From positions 26,057,001 through 26,121,000 of the forward strand of contig JAYKKI010000005.1 of assembly GCA_039881145.1 (NCBI GenBank): a stretch of DNA of 64,000 nt. Direction: 5' to 3'. This stretch comes from Druceiella hillmani (lineage: Eukaryota > Arthropoda > Insecta > Lepidoptera > Hepialidae). Under the pieces are notes generated by a model, which was given only the letters and a program-made list of their open reading frames with translations, searched no databases and was not told the DNA's origin. This document shows positions 27,775-40,110 of this stretch, piece after piece (within the stretch, counting starts at the first letter, position 1; every line of letters starts with the position of its first letter). Both the position numbers and the translations under genes were made by a program.

Positions 27775-28385
27775 GTGTAACTTACTGAACTCAACTTACT
27801 GATTCTGACTAACTGGAAGTAACGAAGACTGACTGACTTACTGATTATATGCGACTGATTAAGACTGCGACTGACTGATAGAAACTGAGGGACTGATTTG
27901 ACTGAGGCAGATTCCGACTAAGAAAGACTAAGAAAGAGTCCGACTGACCTAGATTGACTGACTGTACCTGATTGACCAGGACTGATCCACTGAGGCTAAC
28001 AAACTAAGAGTGACTGAAACTGATTTGAGACTGACGTATTGACTGAGGCTGCTTTACTGACTTATTGTCTCAGTCAACCTGCAAATAAGTCTCAGTTAGC
28101 TAATTTCAATCAATCTGTCTCAGTCTTACGAGCTCCGTTAGGCCTAGTTAGTAGTTAGTCAGCGTTAATCAACCAACCTCAGTCAAGCAGCCTCTATCAG
28201 TTAGTCAGCCATGGTCAATCTCACTAAGCCTATCTTGGTAAATCAGTCCCAGTTGGTCAACTTCCGTCAAATATTTTCAATTAGTCAGCCGTAGTCAATT
28301 CCAATCAGTCAACTGTAGCCAGTAAGCCTCAGTCAGTTAGTTAACATCAGCCGCTCAATCGCTGTAAGTCAGTCAGTCAGTTAGT
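27775..28385. repeat. Degenerate ACTGA/TCAGT array with central orientation switch
   Basis: From about 27781 to 28068 the + strand is packed with actga/gactga words (for example gactgactgacttactgatt, actgagggactgatttgact). From about 28069 to 28380 it is packed with the reverse complement (tcagtc, cagtcagtcagtcagttag). No fixed period is visible and other words intervene. The whole could fold as a long imperfect hairpin. It begins within about 20 bp of the end of the R1-like remnant. No open frame runs through it. Confidence 0.85.
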
Positions 28386-30408
28386 TCTTAAATTTGAAAA
28401 AGATTTTAAGATTTTCTTGTTTCAGTATTATTAGGTTCTGAAACTAATTTCTTGCTTCGGGTACAGAATCTAAAGCATTTTCAACATTCGCGCTAAACTT
28501 TATAAACATCATAATATAATCATTTAAAATCAAATCCAAAAATTTTAAAGAATGACGACCCCATATTCAATGAAAGCGTTCAAAGCAATATTACATGTCG
28601 TGTACGGAACGCATCCATTGGTGAGTTTTCGAATTGTGATTGAGCATTCCATTATCCATCGTTATCTCTTTGAGCTATTACTGATTGCAATCCCTTTGAG
28701 TACCGCTGTCGAGCCGTGCGATGAAATCACGTCAGATTAGCAAATACATACGAACGCAGAAGCGCCATAACAAATAAGACCCGACTTATTTCAGTCGATG
28801 GCTTCTAACGCTGATCTATTTGCTTTTATGTTTAATTTTCACGCATTTGTATTTAAATAAACGCGGAAAACAGATTAGACAAATACACTGAAACGATAGA
28901 TGTTGTTAAATTATAACAATACTACTTTCAGATAATTAAATTGTAATTTACAGATTGATATTTACCGAAATACATTTCAGTTATGCTGTCATTCGAATAT
29001 ATAAAAGCATAAATATAAACTAAGTCGTTTAATGGAAGGGGAAGCAAACACGAGATCAAATTTTTACTTCTGTTCAGAAAGTTATTGAATCTTTTAATAA
29101 AAAAAATGCATGGAAATTAAGATTACACTACAGTACAGTGTGATATACGTTACATTAATGTTTTTGAAATCTATTTGTAAGGATGATTGAAACTTGAAAC
29201 ATAAAGGAACTTAGCGAATAAGGTTCAGACTTTGAGAGCTTTGGTACTGAGGAAGTGAAAGTTTTAATTTATGTATAATACTCATGTATGAAAAAAACAA
29301 TTGTACTAAATCGAATATTTATTTTTCTAAAATCTAAATCATTTTTATTATGTTGTAATTTTTCCTATATATCTTATTCGAGTTTTTTACGATCAAAACC
29401 TATTATTTATTATGTAATTTTTTTTGTTTTTTAATTGAAAATGTTTATCAATATTTCTATTTTTCTTAGAAACATGAAGCTACAGGGTACTTACTGGGTA
29501 TAGTAAAAAAGTTAATATGTAAAAAATTAGTCTCAATATATTTCCTTGTTATGAATGAGAAGGCGAACAGTGGTTTAGGATAATGTTTATTCTTTATGGG
29601 TAACGAAACCAGAACTCTTTTGTCGATAATATTAATAATAATCATTAGTTATTGAAAATACTGAAAATATCAACACTGTAATTTTTCATAGCTAATTCCT
29701 CGAATATTTCTCATTTCTAAAGATCGATTATAATCTTGACAAGCCATATGATAAAAACACCCGTCGTTATAATGATAAACATTTCTTCACGTATTCACAA
29801 TATAGGCCTTTTTTATTTTTAAATTATATGGATAAAAAATTGAAGGTGCTGAAATGGAATAAGCGTATCTATTTCATCTTAAATCAAACAAATGAAACAA
29901 AATTAACCAGGTACCGGGATAAATTAATTGTAAACATTTTCGTTATCTATTAAATATTGATAATCAATTATTTATTTCCAACGCGATATCTAATATTGTT
30001 ATTCTAGCTAGAAATTAAGCAAACATGTTTCAAAGTTGGAATGCTGTCAATAATATCCCTGTGTGTCAATATAAAATAGGATGTACGTGCTTAAAATCTT
30101 TAGAATATGTGCGAGACATCAATAAAGCTACTTTAATAACTACAAGAGGCTGGGCATTTAATCCAAACAGGTATAACATGTGCAATAAGCTCACTAAATT
30201 TAATTGCTGCCACGAGATGGATACGGATGATAAGTATTCTGAGCTACTAATACTCTTTATGTAGACAATTAAACAAAAGATGTACTTGTACTTAATTCAT
30301 TCTATTGTCATACATCTGCTAATTAGCACACTTTCACATACAAAACTTAACTTTATCAGTGAATTCGAGGGTCAACGGTGATTTTAGGGCCCCAAGACAT
30401 GTGCATAT
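28386..30408. other. AT-rich stretch, nothing recognised
   Basis: Two short plus-strand frames (28552-28740 and 30025-30264) have no recognisable domain. The second has several Cys codons but no spacing that I recognise as a finger or a secreted peptide. Confidence 0.4.
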
Positions 30409-30433
30409 TCACGTCACGTCACGTCAATCGTCA
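30409..30433 (-). promoter_or_regulatory. Cluster of TGACG (CRE/ATF-type) half-sites
   Basis: The + strand reads tcacgtcacgtcacgtcaat then cgtca, so the minus strand carries four TGACG words in 25 bp. CREB/ATF-family bZIP proteins bind TGACG(TCA) elements. The spacing is a simple 5-bp repetition, so a short tandem expansion without function is equally possible. No promoter or gene was found nearby. Confidence 0.3.
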
Positions 30434-31291
30434 GGCTTGAACTCATTTATTCAAAGTCGAATAGTTTTATAGGAACTACATGAGTCATTCAATGCTTTCA
30501 TGAAGTTTCTCTGTTCTTCCCCTTTCAGAAGAAATAATTAACTCACACCACAAATTCTAATTTTATTCTGTTAAAATACACACCGTTTCTGTTTTAACAA
30601 GGGAATATTGTCAATAAAAACTATGCATTCATAGAAAGAGAACGTTATGCCTTCAAGTTACTTATAAAAGTACCCCGGTATACACTGTAATTATATTTTT
30701 AATTAGAATTTTTTTCGGAACTTAGCCAGCAGACTGTATTTAAGCTATATACCCCACGATAAAACGATTACAGTACCCGGAATATTATCTCTGTCAGTAA
30801 AACAGTAATAATAATAGCGAGAGAAAATATCTGAAAGGAAGTATAATAATACTGACTATTAGAATTCGTTGCAAACGTCTTTTTATTGTAAGCACACCAT
30901 TTAATATGATTATGCCATTCGCTTCGGATCCATTACTGGCATAACTCCAGCTAAACTTGTCCAAAGTTATTTCATTTCTAATAATCAAACAGAATAATTA
31001 AAATTATTTCATATAATGACGTTTGCGGTCGTTTAGGTTCCGAAGTTGTAGTGTAACCTCATGATGTATAAAAATGTGTATTTAAGCTGTGACCGCAGCG
31101 CGAGGGTCTTCGAATCCAATTTAAACCCAAATAAGCATTTTCGACGTTGTATACTTAATTTCCATGTATGAAAGATAAAAATGCTACACTTATGTAAATA
31201 TAAGTAGTCATTTGATTATGAATGTATTTTAATAGAAGTGGTTCTAGTAATACTGGATTTCCCCATACCGTCTCGCACGGTTATATGTATA
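30434..31291. other. AT-rich stretch, nothing recognised
   Basis: No feature supported. A loose match to RNA polymerase III box words near 31035-31120 was judged too weak to call. Confidence 0.4.
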
Positions 31292-31549
31292 AGTTGTTGA
31301 ATATATTTGGCGTTATTTTTGTAGTAATTCATTATTCACAATTAAATGAAACTACGTGATGTATTATTTCTACTTTCTTTAATTTCTTTACCACGACCTA
31401 GGTTTCGTTGTATTACAACATCTTCAGGTGGGCTATTAGCAAAAATGTTGTAATAGCCCACCTGAAGATGTTGTAATACAACGAAATGGTCGTGGTAAAG
31501 AACTTCAAGAAAGTAGAAATAATACTGCATCACGTAGTTTCATTTGATT
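31292..31549 (-). repeat. Hairpin element, copy 3 (inverted)
   Basis: Palindrome at 31340-31549 with the same arms as copies 1 and 2 (aattaaatgaaactacgtga to catcacgtagtttcattt). The tail lies on the left here (31292-31339, read on the minus strand as gtgaataatgaattactac through aacgccaaatatattcaa), so the unit is inverted relative to copies 1 and 2. The right arm lacks the 7 bases cctaggt-like segment between cgaaa and ggtcgtgg. The 63-codon minus frame is a hairpin translation. Confidence 0.88.
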
Positions 31550-32462
31550 ATCACGTATAAGTTGTGTTAATAACATATTTTGGTTAGTTCTCATCACATA
31601 TGAGCTTATCATACTGAAAGGAGTTTCGTCGAATGATAGGATTGTATATATGTTACGGACTAATTTTCCAGATATCATCTACATGCATGTAAGTGTTGGA
31701 TTCTGGAACAGAGATATGATTGAATATTAAAGTTATTGTGATCTAAAATACTCACATGGATTCACATTGATGCATATTACTTAAAAAGTGGAAAATATTG
31801 CCGCCAAAGAGCAAACATTTCATTTAAATCATAATGTGCGTCTTCTTATTTCCTGTGCATTCTGAACAATCAAATAAAATCTTATTTTTTTTATTTAAAT
31901 TTTAAAAAAATAGACACTTTTAAAATCCAGACACATTTAAAATCCAGACACTTTTATTTTTATTAATAATATGACCTACTTAATTTCTGAATAAAATATA
32001 CATTTACGTTGATCCCATTGGTGTAATACAGATGTTGTTATTGTAATGTTATTTTATGTTCAACGGTAAGATAGTGCGATAAATTATTTTTGCGTAAAGA
32101 GTTTTAAAAAGTTTTTAAAGTCCTCGATAGAAAAAAATGGGCTAAGATATCACTTTCATATCCGTCTATCTGTCATTTACAGCCTTTTTCCTCAAAACCG
32201 TTTAATATATAAATTTTAAATTTAACATAGTGATAAAGCATTTTGACTTACAAATATTTCAAAATACTAATATGTAAATTTTAGAAAGCTTTCCCATTTA
32301 TATGGAAATTTCAGAGTAGAAAAATAAAATACTAGAATTTGTTTTTCATTACGTGAAAATGAATACTAATTATAATTGCAAAACTATTTGTTTTGGAATT
32401 TTCTTTAAACAAATATTTAGCCCTCCCCCACTATCTCCGTAATTGTTGAAGTCAAAATTATG
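31550..32462. other. AT-rich stretch with a small direct repeat
   Basis: At 31916-31955 the 17-bp block tttaaaatccagacac is repeated twice in tandem. Near 32150-32200 the words ccgtctatctgtc and acagcctttttcctc recall a common arthropod intergenic motif, but this is from memory and unverified. Nothing coding. Confidence 0.4.
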
Positions 32463-32659
32463 AAAAAACAACGTGACTAAAAATTTGCCTAAAATTTATC
32501 GGAAAACTATGCTTATATATTTTCTTCAAAGTCTGCATCTTTTTTCTGGTGCCGGTTACGAAAAAATAACGTGACTAGAAATTTTCCTAAAATTTACCGG
32601 AAAACTATGCTGATTTATTTTCTTCAATATATCATCTGCATCTTTTTTCTGGTGCCGGT
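32463..32659 (-). repeat. Tandem duplication, period 99 bp, in LINE 3' part
   Basis: acgtgactaaaaatttgcct (32470) recurs as acgtgactagaaattttcct (32569), and tctttttt-ctggtgccgg ends both units. The minus-strand translation of each unit contains R-x-R-K-K-M/D-x-x-like residues matching the region after the LINE reverse-transcriptase core. The duplication therefore arose inside the element remnant. Confidence 0.85.
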
Positions 32660-33370
32660 ATTGCTTACTCTATCTTTTTTCCTAATACTCGCTATACTTT
32701 TCTCTATTTCATGTCGGCAGAGATGTTTACTAATCATATATAATGTATAGAATGCACTTGTCGAATACCTACCTCTCATTTAGTCTCACGTGACCTTTAT
32801 TTAATCTTTACTCTTATTTCTTCACTTTTTATATGGTTTTTGAATGATCAATACTTCTTTCATTCGCAAACTGTTCTTTTCTTTGATTCTTTCGTCTTTT
32901 TATCACTTACGCTATTATTTAACCTAGATATGTATACTCTTCATATTCTAACGCGGTTTTACAGATAATTCTTTTAATACTTATATTATTCACCATTATC
33001 TTGATTTTACCTGCATCCATGGAAAAGCTTACATTTTGGGCATGTTTGCTAGTTGCTATGTCATCTCTTCAAATCTTTCTGTGTTCTCGTCGAATGGAAT
33101 TAAATCGTTAACAAACCTTAAAAAAGTTTAGACGCAATCCGTTGACTTTTCTGTTCCAAGTTCCTTTTAATTCCAGAAATATCACTTCCGACAGAGCAAA
33201 AAAAATGTTTGGTGAAATGGAATTGCCTCGACTTACGCCTCTTTTAATCGAAAACTCCTCGCCTATAACTTTGCGTTTTGCCTCAGGGTGTTTATACACT
33301 TTTTAATAATATTTTGTACAGGTCCAATTTATCAAACGCTTTGTAAAATTTTTACCAGTTTCTGCATGAA
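32463..33370 (-). pseudogene. RTE-like non-LTR retrotransposon reverse transcriptase remnant
   Basis: On the minus strand the order of LINE reverse-transcriptase blocks is preserved. YKAFDKLD (about 33332-33355) corresponds to the first catalytic block Y-x-KAFD. RGVSRGNSISPNIF (about 33200-33245) matches the RTE-type RGVRQGD-x-ISP-x-LF block. A short run after 33108 (LIPFDEN) follows the expected position of FADD. Near 32930-32945 YTYLG matches the EYKYLG block, and near 32740-32765 FDKCIL matches the FD-x-CILP-x-L segment. Stops interrupt all of it, and the YADD/FADD motif itself is lost. The 5' end with the endonuclease is absent. Families from RTE through related insect LINEs are possible. 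Confidence 0.65.
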
Positions 33371-36376
<3,006 letters not shown>

Positions 36377-36399
36377 TGACTTGACCTTGACCTTTGACC
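36377..36399 (-). promoter_or_regulatory. Nuclear-receptor half-site cluster (DR1 plus extended half-site)
   Basis: The minus strand reads ggtcaaaggtcaaggtcaag then tca. It contains AGGTCA-type half-sites in direct repeat with 1-bp spacing (bound by USP/RXR, HNF4 or COUP/SVP class receptors) and TCAAGGTCA, the extended half-site of the FTZ-F1/SF-1 class. These preferences are established for the families. That this site is used is inference, and no target gene is visible in the window. Confidence 0.4.
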
Positions 36400-38215
36400 G
36401 AACGCATTATAACGACTCATTGAAAAAAGATGTTTTCTAAAATAATAAACCTGAATTACTAGGTAATGATGAAAAAATGGGTTTAGATATAAATAGATCT
36501 TTAAGTAATTTTAAAATGTATAAAACTATGTGTAATTTTATGAAATATAAAGACTCTACTCTTAGCCATGAAAATGTTCGTTTATTAACATTATTAATCG
36601 TAACGGTCATTTCTCATGATAAAGTGACGTGTGTTTTTAACATGAATGATGGACATTAGACAAAACTTCAACTTTAATTTGTTTATCTATATAATATGAA
36701 GGAGGACACGTGCCAAACGCAAATCCCTATTAAAACTCGTCACATATTTTTCTTATACCTAGGTAAATACTATTTATTGCCTGTTATTTATTGTTGCCTC
36801 GCATTTTTTTGTTGGTACGCGGGCATGTTATACGTTATATATTTATAATAAAGTATACACTATAATGGCGCTACAGTTTATAAGAGTATAAACATTTATT
36901 AGAAAATTAAACTCCCTTTAACATTTTAAATAAACAAAGAAAAGAATGGCGCGGCGATTTAAAAAGTTATGTGTAGTAGCCCAATAAACCTATAAATAAC
37001 TAAATATTTTATTTCATTTTTATTGTAAAGTTAATATTACTCGCCGTTACATGACTACCACTATTTCTCGTCTATTACTCGTCTATTTCTCTACCACTAT
37101 TTCTCGTCTATTAATACTTTTTCCAATTTTAAAGTAAAAAACTTGCTAATATTATGCGAGCACCTATACCCTTAGTTATTACTTCTGTAGTCCTTAATAT
37201 TAATGTAGCAAAGAGAATAATTCATCGAAAGTATATGAGTTAATTTATTTATTTAAAAATTCAATGCGTACATCGAATTGTACATCGCGTGGTAAATTTT
37301 CTTTCTGCGTAAATATTTTATGCTGCTATTTATAATAACTTATAAATACAAATTTTAAACCAATTAACCTTGAAAATAGATTTATTACAATCGACCTGCG
37401 TTAGAAAGTTAAGCGGGTAAATATAAGAAGTTCAAGCTGTTAACGCTCATGATATTGTTTTGAAATGTAAATTTGTATCAATCTGGAAACATAATTATGG
37501 ATGTCATCATTCTTTTGATTTGTTCCAAAAATCACATTTAACTTTAATTATCAAAGTTTTTTATGCAATAAAATATTCGTACTAAATATATTATGTAGAT
37601 TCCATCTAGTTCGTCTTAGCAAACTTCGAAAACATGAAACTATAATTGATACTGCATAACTTCGAAGCAAACTTTCTACTAGATTTTTGGTCTTAATTGT
37701 CGAAAATATTTCAATAGGTTTTTGGCATCCAGATTAATGTCAGATTGAACTTTAATCGAAATAATATTTAGTAATGGTTAAATCAATATTTAATGCAAAC
37801 AAAAAAAAATTAAGCACACTAATTTCCTTCACTCTTTTTGGTTTTTGACAAGAGCTTAGTTAGACTCCTTTTGACTAACACAAAATAATAGTAATTCGTG
37901 ACGTGACTCAAGGGCCAAATAGATTTCCGGGCTTGGAAACTTATCTTTAGTTGATTCCGCTGAGAGTAACTCATTAAAAAATGTTTGTCAGTGGTATGCC
38001 ATTTTACGAGGCCTTGAAAGCACATATAAGTATGTACATACGTATACACATATACACTAATATTTCCTTCGAAAAAAAACACCTTTATCTTACTTTCATT
38101 GACGCCTTCCTGTATGCTGATGTTATACTTTCACCGTTTTGATGAAATTACAAAATTTTAATATAAAAGGTGACTTTGCACCTGTTGTACCCGATATTTT
38201 GTGTATTCCTGCTGA
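36400..38215. other. AT-rich stretch with a small tandem repeat
   Basis: At 37055-37113 the 23-bp block ctaccactatttctcgtcta (plus tta) occurs twice, period 36 bp, with a partial copy between. No coding region recognised. The 87-codon minus frame at 37819-38082 has no motif. Confidence 0.5.
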
Positions 38216-39040
38216 GTCATATTTCCAGGAGTTTGTTTTTAAAATTGATTCAAGCGTTTGATTTGATAATTTGAGCATATGTAGTCAGCAACGTCATTGC
38301 TACGTTTAATAATTATCATACTAACTTCTATGCTCTTTCCTGCCTATATTTTTGCAACGTGATAACTTTATCCTTTGTCGTTCAAATGGAGTGCTTTACT
38401 AGTGTAAAGCACTTCATTTGAACGACAAAATTCTCCGTTTGAACTACATTTGGCTGGAATACCGTTAATGGTCCCGGTCTCCTTGCATCGATTAACCCAT
38501 ATTAATGCATAATTTTAGTGATTTTTGGAGGAGTTTCTTTTTAAAATTTGTTGAAACGTTTAATTTGAAAATTTGAGCATACGTAGCCAGCAACAGTGAA
38601 GCGACGTTTAATAACTATCATGCTAACTTCTATACACTTTCCTGCTCTTATTTTTGCAACGTGATAACTTTGTCCTTCGTTATTTGAGTGGAGCGCTTTG
38701 TACTCTTGGCTGTCCTAGCCTCTTTGCATCGATTAACCCACATTCTCCCGTCATTCTAGGAATATTTTAAGGAGTTTCTTTTTGAAATTGGTCCAAGCGT
38801 TTGATTTGAAAATTTGAGCATACGTAGCCAACAGCGAAGCGACGTTTAATAACTGTCATACTAACTTCTATACACTTCTGCCTATATTTTTGCAACGTGA
38901 TAACTTTGTCCTTCGTTGTTCCGAGGGGAGCGCTTTATACTCTAGGCTGGAATACCGTTTACGGTCCTAGCCTCTTTATATCGATTAACCCACATTCTCG
39001 TGTCATTCTAGTAATATTTGGAGGAGTTACTTTTTAAATA
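38216..39040 (+). repeat. Satellite family J, three tandem units
   Basis: Three diverged units share ggagtttcttttt, gcgtttgatttgaaaatttg, agcatacgtagcc, cgacgtttaataact, gcaacgtgataactttgtcc and gcatcgattaacccacattc in that order. The landmark gagcat falls at 38273, 38575 and 38816, giving spacings of 302 and 241 bp. The first unit is longer because of an inserted inverted segment. Units 2 and 3 are the most alike. No coding frame persists across the units. Confidence 0.9.
38376..38430. repeat. Foldback inside satellite unit 1
   Basis: ttgtcgttcaaatggagtgc (and cttta) pairs with taaagcacttcatttgaacg (and acaa) around a 3-5 base centre; about 25-bp arms with one mismatch. Units 2 and 3 have only the left arm, so the right arm is an addition in unit 1. 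A further shorter inverted echo (ctccgtttgaac) follows at about 38433. Confidence 0.9.
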
Positions 39041-39149
39041 ACAATATATTTATAAAAAAATAAATAACCTGTCAATCACCAGAATAATTTGCACTACGAG
39101 GGCTCCATACACATTTAGCCACTGATAAACATTTATTGGCACATAGTAT

Positions 39150-39620
39150 TTCTATTAAATTATTTATTTTGCATAACCTAAACATATTGCCTACCACAAC
39201 TTTCACAGGCGTAAAAACAGTTTTTCATGATTGTTGGCTTAGTATTTTCGGAAACAGCGTTGGTCTATTTTGATATATTTTTTGGAATATCCTTTTAAAT
39301 ATTCAGTTTAATATATTAAAAAAAAAATATTTTGTTTTCCTCATAACAAACGCTTTCTAATGATACCCTCTCTTGGGACATAAAAATAAAAAAAAATATT
39401 TCTTCATTTACCCTCTCTAACATTTATATTAATATTTTGAGGAAGTTTTCCAATAACCTTTGCATGCACTTGAAAAACCTCATATTATTTCGTAATTTTA
39501 GGTTTAGTAATTTCAGGAGTAAGGGGGGCATATTTTTTGCATATTCTCTGCAATTTCTCTGAAGATATAATACCTAAAATTATGACAACACATTTTTGAA
39601 ATACTTGTAACTAACTCTAA
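39150..39620 (+). repeat. Satellite-like repeat family I, copy 2
   Basis: Partner of 12345-12950. The blocks taaacatattgcctacca, ttttggaatatccttttaaa, ccaataacctttgcatgc and ggagtaaggggggcatattt appear in corresponding order. The taaggggg word and the ttttttg-gaatat word also occur at 12410-12450. It directly follows the family J array. Confidence 0.55.
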
Positions 39621-39639
39621 TCGAGGAGTTTCTGAGAGA

Positions 39640-40110
39640 AATGGATATTACGAAAGGACAAATAGACACGTAAGGTCCCTTACATAAGGATTTAATTTCT
39701 CTTTTTGACACATGTGTTTTTTATTGATCAGTGAGAAATATATATAATTGCTTTTTATTACTTCATTCATCCATTTCCGCTGAATACCTTTGTCTGCTTA
39801 CACCTGAGTGTATAACCAGTCGAGCCCTTAGTTATATTCAGCGGGTGTAGCCTTGCCCATTTTATATAGCGTATGTTCCAAAAGGCCCGCGAGTTTCGAT
39901 TGTTAAATTTAAGCAAATGAGTTTGCGGTTTACAACAGAAAATTAACTACCGAACCCCCACCGGGTTTTTCATAGACAAATTGAGCTATATTCAGATATT
40001 TTGAATACTCTATTCTATTAGATTAAATAGGTTGCGGCGTTGAAATGTGTTATTTTAATAAAGTTTTGTGGAACACTATGATGGTATATGATTTAATGGA
40101 TTACAATAAA
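39640..40110 (+). repeat. Dispersed repeat family H, copy 2
   Basis: Partner of 2900-3310, best at ttattgatcagtgagaaat, ctttttattacttcattc and gtggaacactatgatggtat. Within it ccgctgaatac (39777) and gtatattcagcgg-type sequence (about 39831-39844) form an imperfect inverted pair. That pair may mark an end of this unit, but no terminal duplication is visible. Confidence 0.5.

Noticed and set aside
31035..31120. tagtgtaacct and gtcttcgaatcc as A and B boxes of a tRNA gene or tRNA-derived SINE.
   Set aside because: No cloverleaf can be drawn, the A box is poor, and there is no second copy in the window.
5706..31533. A shared peptide starting MKLRDVV in three minus-strand frames (5706-5888, 13326-13538, 31342-31533), which looks like a conserved small gene.
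   Set aside because: The frames lie on the palindromic hairpin element. Both strands translate to similar peptides because of the inverted repeat, and the frame is interrupted differently in each copy.
39775..39860. ttcagcgggt near 39836 resembles the start of 28S rRNA read in reverse.
   Set aside because: Only about 10-12 bases agree and the flanks do not match any rRNA. The word is better explained as an arm of an imperfect inverted pair in family H.
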